From assembly GCF_026162645.1 (NCBI RefSeq), contig NZ_JAOTBE010000013.1, positions 1-64,000 of the forward strand: a stretch of 64,000 nucleotides of DNA. Reading direction: 5' to 3'. Under the pieces are notes generated by a model that was not told where the DNA came from, did not search any database, and worked only from the letters and a program-made list of their open reading frames with translations. Made by a program: the position numbers and the translations under genes. Positions 49,993-59,153 of the stretch are shown one piece after another. Numbering within the stretch: position 1 is the first letter of the stretch; each line of letters starts with the position of its first letter. Origin of the DNA: Paracoccus rhizosphaerae. GTDB lineage: Bacteria; Pseudomonadota; Alphaproteobacteria; Rhodobacterales; Rhodobacteraceae.

Positions 49993-52900
49993 ATGACCGC
50001 AAAATCCCCTCGATTCATCCACCTTCGCACACATTCCGAGCATTCGTTGCTGGAAGGTGCCATTCCGGTGGGCAAACTGCCTGCATTGGCGGCAGACGCG
50101 GGAATGCCCGCCGTGGCGTTGACGGACACGAACAACATGTTCGCGGCGCTGGAATTCAGCGTGAAGGCGCGTGACAAGGGGGTGCAGCCGATCATCGGCT
50201 GCCAGGTGACGCTGGCGGCCGACGCGACGGGGCCGGTGGTGCTGTTGGCGCAGGACCAGGAAGGCTGGCTGAACCTGATGTCGCTGTCCACCTGCCTCTA
50301 TCTGCGCGAAGGCGGCGCGCTGCCGCATGTGACAGTCGAGGAGCTGTGCGAACGCTCCGACGGGCTGATCTGCCTGACCGGCGGTGCGACTGGTCCGCTG
50401 GGGGCGCTGGTCGCGCAGGGACAGGCTGACAAGGCCGCGGCGCTGGCCGATCGGCTGTCGGCGGCCTTTCCAACCCGGCTTTATGTGGAGCTGCAGCGAC
50501 ATCCCGGCGAGAACGGCCAGCTGATGGCCGCCGAAGCCGCGTCAGAGGCCGGGCTGATCGACCTCGCCTATGCCAAGGACCTGCCGCTGGTCGCCACGAA
50601 CGACGTCTATTTTCCCAAGACCACGATGTACGAGGCGCATGACGCGCTGATCTGCATCGCGGAAAAGGCCTATGTTGACCAGTCCCAGCCCCGCCGCCGC
50701 CTGACGCCGCAGCATTACTTCAAGTCGCCCGAGGAGATGGCGGTCCTCTTCGCCGACCTGCCCGAGGCGATCGAGAACACCGTCGAGATCGCCCGCCGCT
50801 GCGCCTTCGCTGTCAAGAAGCACGCCCCGATCCTGCCGCGCTTTGCCGATGACGAGGTGTCCGAACTGCGCCGACAGGCGCGCGAGGGGCTGGAAGCGCG
50901 GCTGAAGGTCATCCCCCACGCCGTCAGCGTCGAGGAATACCACGCCCGCCTGGACTTCGAGCTGAACATCATCGAGCAGATGGGTTTCCCCGGCTATTTT
51001 CTGATCGTCGCGGATTTCATCGGCTGGGCCAAGGCGCAGGGCATTCCCGTCGGGCCGGGCCGGGGGTCGGGGGCGGGGTCGCTTGTGGCCTATGCGCTGA
51101 CCATCACCGACCTCGATCCGCTGCGCTACAGCCTGCTGTTCGAACGATTCCTGAACCCGGAACGCGTCAGCATGCCCGACTTCGACATCGACTTCTGCAT
51201 GGACCGCCGGGAAGAGGTGATCCGCTATGTGCAGGGCAAGTACGGGGCCGACAAGGTGGGGCAGATCATCACCTTCGGTGCGCTGCTGTCCAAGGCCGCC
51301 GTGCGCGACGTGGGCCGGGTGCTGCAGCTGCCCTTCGGTCAGGTCGATCGCCTGTCCAAGATGATCCCGGTCGAGGGCGTGAAGCCCGTCAGCATCACCA
51401 AGGCCCGCGCCGACGAACCCCGCTTGCGCGAGGCTGCGCGCGAGGAGGTGGTGAAGCGCCTTCTGGATTATGCCGAACAGCTGGAGGGGCTTTACCGCAA
51501 CGCCTCGACCCATGCCGCGGGCGTCGTGATCGGCGACCGTCCGCTGGACCGTCTGGTGCCGCTTTATCGCGATCCGGCGTCCGACATGCCGGCCACGCAG
51601 TTCAACATGAAGTGGGTCGAACAGGCCGGGCTGGTCAAGTTCGACTTCCTGGGCCTGAAGACGCTGACGGTGATCCAGAACGCAGTGGACCTGATCAACG
51701 GGGCGGGCCGCCCGCTGCATGTCTGCGCCGAGGGGCGGACGCTTTACGAGCCGCCCAGTGGAGCCGAGAACCAGATCAACGCCATCCCGCTGGACGACAA
51801 GGCCAGCTACGACCTGTTCGCCAGCGCCCGCACGGTGGCGGTGTTCCAGGTCGAAAGCTCGGGGATGATGGACGCGCTGCGGCGCATGAAGCCGACCTGC
51901 ATCGAGGATATCGTGGCGCTGGTGGCGCTCTATCGTCCCGGCCCGATGGAGAACATCCCGACCTATTGCGAGGTCAAGAACGGCCTGCGCGAACTGGAAT
52001 CGATCCATCCCTCGATCGACCACATCCTGGCCGAGACGCAGGGCATCATTGTCTATCAGGAACAGGTGATGCAGATCGCGCAGGTCATGGCCGGCTATTC
52101 CCTCGGTGGCGCCGACCTGCTGCGCCGCGCCATGGGCAAGAAGATCGCCGCCGAGATGGCAAAGGAACGGCCGAAGTTCATCAAGGGCAGTGTCGCCAAC
52201 GGCGTGCCGGAAAAGAAGGCGGGCGAGGTCTTCGATCTGCTGGAGAAATTCGCCAACTACGGCTTCAACAAGTCGCATGCCGCCGCCTATGCGGTCGTCA
52301 GCTATCAGACCGCCTGGCTCAAGGCGAACCACCCGGTCGAGTTCATGGCTGCGGTGATGAACTGCGACATCCACCTGACCGACAAGCTGGCGATCTACAA
52401 GCGCGAGTGCGACCGCATGGGGATCGAGATCGTGCCGCCCTGCGTGAACCGATCTGCGCCCACCTTCACGGTCGGGCCCGGCCGGATCTATTATGCCCTG
52501 GGCGCGCTGAAGGGCGTGGGCCTGGACGCGATGGGCCTGATCCATCAGGCACGGGGCGACACGCCCTTCAGCGACATCCACGACTTTGCCCGCCGCGTCG
52601 ACATGAAGCGCGTCGGCAAGCGCCCGCTGGAGATGCTGGCTCGTGCCGGCGCCTTCGACGGGCTGGACGACAACCGGGCGCGGGTGATGAAGTCGCTGGA
52701 CGCGCTCTGCGCCTGGTCGGCGGCGGTGCAGGAGCAGGCGGCATCGGCGCAGACGTCGCTGTTCGGTAGCGGCGAGGATCTGCCGCCACCGCGTCCACCC
52801 CTGACCGGGATCTGGCTGCCGACCGAGAAGCTGGGCGAGGAACACAAGGCCATCGGCTTTTACCTGTCGGGGCATCCTCTGGATGACTATCAGCCGGCCC

Positions 52901-53463
52901 TGAGACGCAAGAAGGTCCAGACCTTGGCCGAGATCAGCCAGGACGCGCTGAACGGACCGCTGGTCGCGCAGATCGCTGGAACCGTGGCCGCGCGGATGGA
53001 GCGGAAGTCGGCCAAGGGGACCCAATACGCCTTCGTCAGCCTGTCGGACCCGACCGGCCTTTACGAGGCGACGGTCTTTTCGGACCTTCTGAACGCCTCG
53101 CGCGACAAGCTTGAGCCGGGCGCGAACGTGGTGCTGCAGGTCAAGGTGGAACCGTCCGGCGACCAGGTGAAGATGCTGGCCAATTCGGTGGCGGCGCTTG
53201 AGGATTTCGTGGCCGACGCGGGCGCCGGCTGCCTTGCGGTCGAGATGCAAGGCGCCGACACCATCCCGCGCCTGGCCGAGGTGCTGACCCGCATCCGCAC
53301 CGAGATCGTTGCTCCGTCGCGGGCGCGCGGCCCGATCCGCCTGCGCCTGCGCGAGGGCGACGAGGTCATCGAGATCGAGGTCGCCAACGACGCGCCTTTG
53401 ACGACGCCAGCCCGCCAGGCCCTGCGTGCCGTTCCAGGCGTGCTGGACGTGGTCGAGGAATAG
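49993..53463 (+). CDS. dnaE: DNA polymerase III alpha subunit
   Basis: This 1156-residue replicative polymerase has an N-terminal PHP domain ([17 protein letters not shown], about 8-270). The polymerase core has two catalytic aspartates, Asp396 and Asp398, in [13 protein letters not shown], the same place as Asp401/403 in E. coli. The [15 protein letters not shown] motif, finger and helix-hairpin-helix regions follow, with an OB fold near 980-1060. It begins at the ATG at 49993, which aligns with the family; the frame upstream to 49873 does not. The Shine-Dalgarno sequence is poor. A hairpin repeat follows. Confidence 0.95.
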   Translation: MTAKSPRFIHLRTHSEHSLLEGAIPVGKLPALAADAGMPAVALTDTNNMFAALEFSVKARDKGVQPIIGCQVTLAADATGPVVLLAQDQEGWLNLMSLSTCLYLREGGALPHVTVEELCERSDGLICLTGGATGPLGALVAQGQADKAAALADRLSAAFPTRLYVELQRHPGENGQLMAAEAASEAGLIDLAYAKDLPLVATNDVYFPKTTMYEAHDALICIAEKAYVDQSQPRRRLTPQHYFKSPEEMAVLFADLPEAIENTVEIARRCAFAVKKHAPILPRFADDEVSELRRQAREGLEARLKVIPHAVSVEEYHARLDFELNIIEQMGFPGYFLIVADFIGWAKAQGIPVGPGRGSGAGSLVAYALTITDLDPLRYSLLFERFLNPERVSMPDFDIDFCMDRREEVIRYVQGKYGADKVGQIITFGALLSKAAVRDVGRVLQLPFGQVDRLSKMIPVEGVKPVSITKARADEPRLREAAREEVVKRLLDYAEQLEGLYRNASTHAAGVVIGDRPLDRLVPLYRDPASDMPATQFNMKWVEQAGLVKFDFLGLKTLTVIQNAVDLINGAGRPLHVCAEGRTLYEPPSGAENQINAIPLDDKASYDLFASARTVAVFQVESSGMMDALRRMKPTCIEDIVALVALYRPGPMENIPTYCEVKNGLRELESIHPSIDHILAETQGIIVYQEQVMQIAQVMAGYSLGGADLLRRAMGKKIAAEMAKERPKFIKGSVANGVPEKKAGEVFDLLEKFANYGFNKSHAAAYAVVSYQTAWLKANHPVEFMAAVMNCDIHLTDKLAIYKRECDRMGIEIVPPCVNRSAPTFTVGPGRIYYALGALKGVGLDAMGLIHQARGDTPFSDIHDFARRVDMKRVGKRPLEMLARAGAFDGLDDNRARVMKSLDALCAWSAAVQEQAASAQTSLFGSGEDLPPPRPPLTGIWLPTEKLGEEHKAIGFYLSGHPLDDYQPALRRKKVQTLAEISQDALNGPLVAQIAGTVAARMERKSAKGTQYAFVSLSDPTGLYEATVFSDLLNASRDKLEPGANVVLQVKVEPSGDQVKMLANSVAALEDFVADAGAGCLAVEMQGADTIPRLAEVLTRIRTEIVAPSRARGPIRLRLREGDEVIEIEVANDAPLTTPARQALRAVPGVLDVVEE

Positions 53464-53479
53464 CCCTTCTTCTTTGTCG

Positions 53480-53520
53480 AAATACCCTCTGGGGGTCCGG
53501 GGGGCGAAGCGCCCCCGGCC
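53480..53520 (-). repeat. Dispersed hairpin repeat, copy D
   Basis: Read on the minus strand: CCGGGGG/CCCCCGG stem (53497-53518), then ACCCCCAGAGGGTATTTC. This is the same order as copy B (26.9 kb) and the tail of copy C (34.5 kb). It lies between dnaE and ruvC and may end dnaE transcription. Confidence 0.6.
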
Positions 53521-53578
53521 TTTGACCCCTATGCAGATGTTCGCGCTTCGTGCTAACCATTGGGAAAAAGAGGGCAGC

Positions 53579-54076
53579 ATGAAGGTCTTGGGCATCGATC
53601 CCGGGTTGCGGAACATGGGTTGGGGAGTGATCGAGGTGGACGGCCCCCGGCTCCGCCACATCGCCAACGGCACGATCCATTCGGATGGCGGCCATGATTT
53701 GGGGGCACGGTTGTCTGCGCTGTTTCGCGGCCTCTGCGCCGTCATTTCGGCCCATGCACCGGACGAAGCGGCGGTGGAGCAGACCTTCGTGAACAAGGAT
53801 GCAACCGGCACGCTCAAGCTGGGACAGGCGCGCGGTGTCGCCCTTCTGGCGCCTGCCGAGGCTGGCATCGCCGTCGGCGAATACGCCCCGAATGCAGTCA
53901 AGAAGACCGTCGTCGGTGTGGGCCATGCCGGCAAGGAGCAGGTGCAGCACATGGTTCGGGTCCAGCTGCCCGGCGTCCGCTTCGAAAGCCCCGATGCCGC
54001 GGATGCGCTGGCGATCGCGATCTGCCATGCCCGGCATCTGCAAGGCCGGACGCTGCGCGTGGCGAGGTCGGCATGA
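53579..54076 (+). CDS. ruvC: Holliday junction resolvase
   Basis: The 165-residue endonuclease cuts Holliday junctions as a dimer. The acidic residues are Asp7 (GIDPGL), Glu67 (AVEQTF), and Asp139 and Asp142 ([11 protein letters not shown]), all present. The ATG at 53579 has AAGAGGG upstream. Its stop overlaps the ruvA start (ATGA). It opens the ruvC-ruvA-htpX-ruvB run. Confidence 0.95.
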   Translation: MKVLGIDPGLRNMGWGVIEVDGPRLRHIANGTIHSDGGHDLGARLSALFRGLCAVISAHAPDEAAVEQTFVNKDATGTLKLGQARGVALLAPAEAGIAVGEYAPNAVKKTVVGVGHAGKEQVQHMVRVQLPGVRFESPDAADALAIAICHARHLQGRTLRVARSA

Positions 54077-54792
54077 TCGGGCGGATTGCAGGCGTCATCA
54101 TCCACCGGGCGCGGGATCAGGTCCTGATCGACGTGCGCGGCGTCGGCTACATCGTCCATGTCAGCGAACGGACGGCGGCGGGGCTGCCGCCGGTCGGACA
54201 GGCGGCCGCGCTTTACACCGAGTTGCTGGTGCGTGAGGATCTTCTGCAGCTGTTCGGCTTTCCCACCATGCTGGAGAAGGAGTGGCACCGGCTGCTGACC
54301 TCGGTCCAAGGGGTAGGGGCGAAGGTGTCGCTGGCAATTCTCGGGACGCTTGGGCCCGACGGCCTGGGCCGCGCCATCGCACTGGGAGACTGGGCATCGG
54401 TGCGCAAGGCCAATGGCGTCGGGCCGAAGCTGGCCCAGAGGATCGTGCTGGAACTGAAGGACAAGGCACCTTCTGTCATGGCCTTGGGCGGTGCCTTGAC
54501 CGTCGACGCCGGGGACGTTGCCGCGGGCGGTGGTGCGGACGAGCCGGGCATTGAGCCCGGCCCGTCCGCCGCCTCGGCGCCGGGGTCGATCCCCGGCAAC
54601 GAGGCGCGCCCCGCCGTTGGCGGGGCGGCGGCGGGGCAGGCGATGGCCGATGCGCTGTCGGCGCTGACGAATCTGGGCTATGGTTCGTCCGAGGCGGCAA
54701 GTGCCGTGGCAGAGGCGCAGGCGCGGGAACCGGCGGCCTCGATGCCGGCGTTGATCCGCGCGGCGCTGCGGCTGCTTGCGCCGAAGGAGTGA
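54073..54792 (+). CDS. ruvA: Holliday junction branch migration protein RuvA
   Basis: This 239-residue DNA-binding protein has an N-terminal OB fold ([20 protein letters not shown]), two helix-hairpin-helix motifs ([13 protein letters not shown] and [19 protein letters not shown]) and a C-terminal domain that contacts RuvB. The linker between them (about 145-190) is long and rich in Gly, Pro and Ala, and makes the protein about 35 residues longer than E. coli RuvA. The end overlaps the first possible htpX start. Confidence 0.93.
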   Translation: MIGRIAGVIIHRARDQVLIDVRGVGYIVHVSERTAAGLPPVGQAAALYTELLVREDLLQLFGFPTMLEKEWHRLLTSVQGVGAKVSLAILGTLGPDGLGRAIALGDWASVRKANGVGPKLAQRIVLELKDKAPSVMALGGALTVDAGDVAAGGGADEPGIEPGPSAASAPGSIPGNEARPAVGGAAAGQAMADALSALTNLGYGSSEAASAVAEAQAREPAASMPALIRAALRLLAPKE

Positions 54793-54806
54793 CGGAGGAT
54801 CGCGTG

Positions 54807-55715
54807 ATGGCAGGTAACGTCAAGGTCTTCATGCTGATGGCGGCGCTGACGGCGCTGGTGATGGCGCTTGGCTGGATGCTGGGCGGGCAGGGCGGCGCGC
54901 TGATCGCGCTGCTGATCGCCGGTGGCATGAACTTCTTCAGCTATTGGAACAGCGACAAGTTGGTCCTGCGCCAGCAGGGCGCAGTCGAGCTGTCACCGCG
55001 TCTGGGGGCGGAGCTTTATGATCTGACCGCCGATCTTGCCCGCCGCGCCGACCTGCCGATGCCGAAGCTGTATCTTCTGCCGACCCAACAGCCGAACGCC
55101 TTCGCCACCGGCCGCAACCCCGATAACGCCGCCGTCGCGGTCACGCAGGGCCTTGTGGACACGCTGAGCCGGGACGAGATCGCCGGCGTCATCGCGCATG
55201 AACTGGCCCATATCAAGCATCGCGACACGCTGACGATGACCGTCACCGCCACCATGGCCGGCGCCATTGCAATGATGGGGAACATGATGCTGTTCATGGG
55301 CGGCCGCGAGGGGCGCGGCGGGGCAATCGGCGGCATCCTCGCCATGATCTTCGCGCCTCTGGCGGCAATGATGGTGCAGATGGCGATCTCCCGCGCGCGG
55401 GAATACGAGGCCGACGCGACCGGCGCGGCCATCTGTGGGCAGCCGCGGGCGCTGGCATCGGCCCTGCAGCGGATCGCCGTGGCGGCGGGCCGGACTGTCA
55501 ACGTCCCGGCCGAGCGCAACCCGGCGGCGGCGTCGATGTTCATCGTCAACCCGCTGCACGCCCTGCGGGCCGACAAGCTGTTTGCCACCCACCCGCCGAC
55601 CGAGGAGCGGATCGCCCGGCTGATGGCGATGCAGGGCGGGGCCGCCCCGGCGCCCGACCTGTCGCCAAGCCGCATCCCGCAGACCGGCCGACGCACCCCT
55701 TGGGGCCGGGGATGA
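54807..55715 (+). CDS. htpX: Membrane zinc protease HtpX
   Basis: This 302-residue inner-membrane M48 metalloprotease has two N-terminal spans, the HEXXH motif HELAH at residues 131-135, further hydrophobic segments, and the third zinc ligand Glu201 in REYEAD. It degrades misfolded membrane proteins under stress. The ATG at 54807 is chosen for the GGAGG 8 bases upstream; a GTG at 54789 overlapping ruvA is possible. It sits between ruvA and ruvB, and its stop overlaps the ruvB start. The linker to C terminus is Pro-rich. Confidence 0.92.
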   Translation: MAGNVKVFMLMAALTALVMALGWMLGGQGGALIALLIAGGMNFFSYWNSDKLVLRQQGAVELSPRLGAELYDLTADLARRADLPMPKLYLLPTQQPNAFATGRNPDNAAVAVTQGLVDTLSRDEIAGVIAHELAHIKHRDTLTMTVTATMAGAIAMMGNMMLFMGGREGRGGAIGGILAMIFAPLAAMMVQMAISRAREYEADATGAAICGQPRALASALQRIAVAAGRTVNVPAERNPAAASMFIVNPLHALRADKLFATHPPTEERIARLMAMQGGAAPAPDLSPSRIPQTGRRTPWGRG

Positions 55716-56743
55716 GCCAGCCCGATCCCGTCCTGCGCCCCGAGGCGCTGGAGAGCGATGCCGAGGATCGTGCGCTGCGCCCGCAGAACCTTTCGGAATT
55801 CGTGGGTCAGGCCGAGGCGCGGGCGAACCTCAAGGTGTTCATCGAAAGCGCCAAGATGCGCGGCAAGGCGATGGACCACACGCTGTTCTTCGGACCGCCG
55901 GGCCTGGGCAAGACGACCCTGGCGCAGATCATGGCGCGCGAACTGGGCGTGAACTTCCGCATGACCTCGGGGCCGGTCATCGCGCGGGCGGGCGACTTGG
56001 CAGCGATTTTGACGAACCTCGAGGCTCGAGACGTCCTGTTTATCGACGAAATCCACCGCATGAATCCGGCGGTGGAGGAGGTGCTCTATCCCGCGATGGA
56101 GGATTTCGAGCTTGACCTCGTCATCGGCGAAGGCCCCGCCGCGCGCACGGTGCGGATCGAGCTGCAGCCCTTTACCCTGGTCGGCGCGACCACACGGCTT
56201 GGCCTGCTGACGACGCCGCTGCGCGACCGTTTCGGCATTCCCACCCGGCTGCAGTTCTACGAGATCCCCGAGCTGGACCTGATCGTCCAGCGCGGCGCCC
56301 GACTGATGGGCATCGGCGCCGACTCGGAAGGCACCTTGGAGATCGCGCGCCGCTCTCGTGGGACGCCGCGCATCGCTGGCCGCCTGCTGCGCCGCGTGGT
56401 CGACTTCGCGCTGGTCGAGGGCAATGGCCGCCTGACCCGAGAGATTGCCGACATGGCGCTGACCCGGCTTGGCGTGGACGACATCGGCCTGGACGGGGCG
56501 GACCGCCGCTATCTGACGCTGATGGCGCAGCATTACGGCGGCGGCCCTGTCGGCGTCGAGACGCTGTCGGCTGCCCTGTCCGAAAGCCGCGACGCCATCG
56601 AGGAGGTGATCGAGCCCTACCTGCTTCAGCAGGGGCTGATCGCCAGGACCCCTCGAGGACGGCAGCTTGCTGCGCGCGCCTGGCGGCATCTGGGGCTGGA
56701 CATGCCGGCGCCGCAGGGACAGGGAACGCTGTTCGACGGCTGA
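55712..56743 (+). CDS. ruvB: Holliday junction branch migration ATPase RuvB
   Basis: The 343-residue AAA+ motor drives branch migration with RuvA. It shows Walker [10 protein letters not shown] near residue 61, Walker [12 protein letters not shown], sensor 1 GATTRLG, the Arg finger region LRDRFGI and a winged-helix C terminus ([12 protein letters not shown]). It is separated from ruvA by htpX, yet the start overlaps the htpX stop by ATGA, so coupling is kept. Confidence 0.95.
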   Translation: MSQPDPVLRPEALESDAEDRALRPQNLSEFVGQAEARANLKVFIESAKMRGKAMDHTLFFGPPGLGKTTLAQIMARELGVNFRMTSGPVIARAGDLAAILTNLEARDVLFIDEIHRMNPAVEEVLYPAMEDFELDLVIGEGPAARTVRIELQPFTLVGATTRLGLLTTPLRDRFGIPTRLQFYEIPELDLIVQRGARLMGIGADSEGTLEIARRSRGTPRIAGRLLRRVVDFALVEGNGRLTREIADMALTRLGVDDIGLDGADRRYLTLMAQHYGGGPVGVETLSAALSESRDAIEEVIEPYLLQQGLIARTPRGRQLAARAWRHLGLDMPAPQGQGTLFDG

Positions 56744-56779
56744 TTGCACAGCGCGCAAAATCACCTTAGCGTGACCGCC

Positions 56780-57172
56780 ATGAGCCACGAGATCACACTT
56801 CGCGTCTATTACGAGGATACCGACCTGGCCGGTATCGTCTATTACGCCAACTACATGAAATACATCGAGCGCGGGCGGTCGGAATGGCTGCGCGCACTGG
56901 GGATCGACCAGCTGAGGATGCAGCAGGACACCGGACATGTCTTTGCCGTCAGGCGGGTCGAGGCGGACTATCTTCGGCCAGCCCGTTTCGACGATCTTCT
57001 GACGGTCAGGACGGCGCTTGCACAGGCCAGCCCGGCGCGCATTGTCGTCGACCAGCAGGTGCGGCGCGGCGACCAGCTGCTGTTCACCGCCTTCGTCACC
57101 GTCGCCTGCCTTGACCGGCAGGGGCGGCCCGTGCGGCTTCCTGCGTTTCTGAGGACCGCCATCGATGACTGA
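56780..57172 (+). CDS. ybgC: Acyl-CoA thioesterase of the tol-pal cluster
   Basis: The 130-residue hot-dog-fold enzyme carries YYEDTDLAGIVYYANYMKY, with Asp15 as the expected catalytic residue. YbgC hydrolyses acyl-CoA or acyl-ACP and is the usual first gene of tol-pal operons. The ATG at 56780 fits the family start better than a TTG at 56744 or a GTG at 56771. The next gene overlaps it by 8 bases. Confidence 0.92.
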   Translation: MSHEITLRVYYEDTDLAGIVYYANYMKYIERGRSEWLRALGIDQLRMQQDTGHVFAVRRVEADYLRPARFDDLLTVRTALAQASPARIVVDQQVRRGDQLLFTAFVTVACLDRQGRPVRLPAFLRTAIDD

Positions 57173-57893
57173 GCGGCGCATCGCCATGTGGTCGGGGCCG
57201 CGGAACCTGTCGACCGCGATGATGCGCAGCTTCGGCGCGCGGGGCGACTGCGCCTGCGTGGACGAGCCGTTCTATGCCCACTATCTGCTGCAAACCGGCC
57301 TGCCGCATCCGATGCGCGACGAGGTGATCGCCAGCCAGCCGGCGGACTGGCGCCAGGTGCTGCCCGAGCTGACGACGCAGCCGGCGGGCCTGCCCCTGCA
57401 GTACCAGAAGCACATGGTCCAGCACATGCTGCCGGGCATGGACCTGGACTGGACGGCGTCGGTCACCAACGTCTTCCTGATTCGCGAACCCGAACGGGTG
57501 GCCGCGTCGTTCGCCGCCAAGCGCGGCCTTCCCGACCCGGCAGAACTGGGGTTCGACCGGCAATGGCAGTTGTGGCAGCACATGGCCGCCCACGGCCTCG
57601 CCCCAGTGGTGATTGACAGCGCCGACATCCGCCGCGACCCGGCCGCTGCGCTGCAGGCCCTCTGCGCGGCCATCGGCATCGACTGGACGCCGGCAATGTT
57701 GTCCTGGGCGCCCGGTCCGCATCCCCATGACGGTGTCTGGGGCCGGGTCTGGTACGACGCCGTCAACCGCTCGACCGGCTTCGGCGGCCCCGAGGGGCCG
57801 CTACCCCGGCTGGAGGGCGATCTGGCCGCGCTGGCGGCGGCGCTGCGGCCGTCCTACCGGGCAATTGCGGCACACCGGCTGCGGATCGTGTAA
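57165..57893 (+). CDS. P-loop sulfotransferase-like protein
   Basis: The 242-residue soluble protein begins with MWSGPRNLSTAMMRSF, a sulfotransferase-type P-loop that binds PAPS, and continues with DEPFYAHYL and a second PAPS-contact region VFLIREPERVAASFAA. Related proteins occur as loosely annotated sulfotransferases; the acceptor is unknown. It overlaps ybgC by 8 bases and is followed by 113 bases before tolQ, so it is inside the tol-pal region but not a normal member of it. Confidence 0.75.
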   Translation: MTERRIAMWSGPRNLSTAMMRSFGARGDCACVDEPFYAHYLLQTGLPHPMRDEVIASQPADWRQVLPELTTQPAGLPLQYQKHMVQHMLPGMDLDWTASVTNVFLIREPERVAASFAAKRGLPDPAELGFDRQWQLWQHMAAHGLAPVVIDSADIRRDPAAALQALCAAIGIDWTPAMLSWAPGPHPHDGVWGRVWYDAVNRSTGFGGPEGPLPRLEGDLAALAAALRPSYRAIAAHRLRIV

Positions 57894-58006
57894 AACTGAC
57901 GCCATTGTGTTGCCTTGGGGGATGAAACCCTTGCTAGGAACACGCTAAAGGGCGCTGAACGCCGGGCTGCCCAGCAGCCACGGGCCATGAAGATGAGGCA
58001 GTGACA

Positions 58007-58699
58007 ATGGAACCCATTCAGGCCGCCGAGGCCATCGACTTTTCGGCCGTCGCGTTGTTCTGGCGATCGTCCCTGACGGTGCAGATCGTCATGGTCCTGC
58101 TGATCGCGGCGTCTTTCTGGTCCTGGGCGATCATCGTACAGAAGTTCCTGGTCTTTGCCCGCGCCCGGACCGAGGCCAGCCGCTTCGACCGGTCCTTCTG
58201 GTCTGGCGAACCCCTGGACGATCTCTACGACCGCCTGGGCGACCGCCCCAAGGGCGCGTCCGAGCGGATCTTCAGCGCCGGCATGACCGAATGGCGCCGC
58301 AGCCACCGCGACGACGGGCGGCTGATCCCCGGCGGCATCAGCCGCATCGACCGCGCCATGAACGTGGCCATCCAGCGAGAGGAGGGGCGCCTGTTCCGCG
58401 GCCTGTCATTCCTAGCGACCGTCGGGTCCACGGCGCCCTTCATTGGGCTTTTCGGCACGGTCTGGGGCATCAAGACCGCCTTCGAGGGCATCGCCCTGAC
58501 CCAGGATACCAGCCTGGCCGTCGTCGCCCCCGGCATCGCCGAGGCGCTGCTGGCCACCGCCCTGGGCCTCGTCGCGGCCATTCCGGCCGTCGTCTTCTAC
58601 AACAAGCTCTCGGGCGACGCCGAACGCATCACGGGCGGGTGGGAGGCGTTCTCGGACGAGTTCTCGACCCTGCTGTCGCGCCAGATGGACGAGGCCTGA
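58007..58699 (+). CDS. tolQ: Tol-Pal system proton channel subunit
   Basis: This 230-residue protein has three membrane spans (about 22-44, 130-152, 165-190). The TolQ/ExbB core is GSTAPFIGLFGTVWGIKTAFEGI and APGIAEALLATALGLVAAIPAV. With TolR it uses the proton gradient to energise TolA and keep the outer membrane tight at division. The ATG at 58007 has GATGAGG about 8 bases upstream and is preferred to the GTG at 58001. The 113 bases before it may hold the promoter, though I see no clear one. Confidence 0.95.
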   Translation: MEPIQAAEAIDFSAVALFWRSSLTVQIVMVLLIAASFWSWAIIVQKFLVFARARTEASRFDRSFWSGEPLDDLYDRLGDRPKGASERIFSAGMTEWRRSHRDDGRLIPGGISRIDRAMNVAIQREEGRLFRGLSFLATVGSTAPFIGLFGTVWGIKTAFEGIALTQDTSLAVVAPGIAEALLATALGLVAAIPAVVFYNKLSGDAERITGGWEAFSDEFSTLLSRQMDEA

Positions 58700-58702
58700 G
58701 CC

Positions 58703-59152
<450 letters not shown>

Positions 59153-59153
59153 C

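Noticed and set aside
50542-54309. A 1255-codon open frame on the minus strand opposite dnaE and ruvC
   Set aside because: It is the mirror of high-GC coding sequence. It is rich in His, Gln, Arg and Asp with no recognisable domain, and dnaE on the plus strand is unmistakable.
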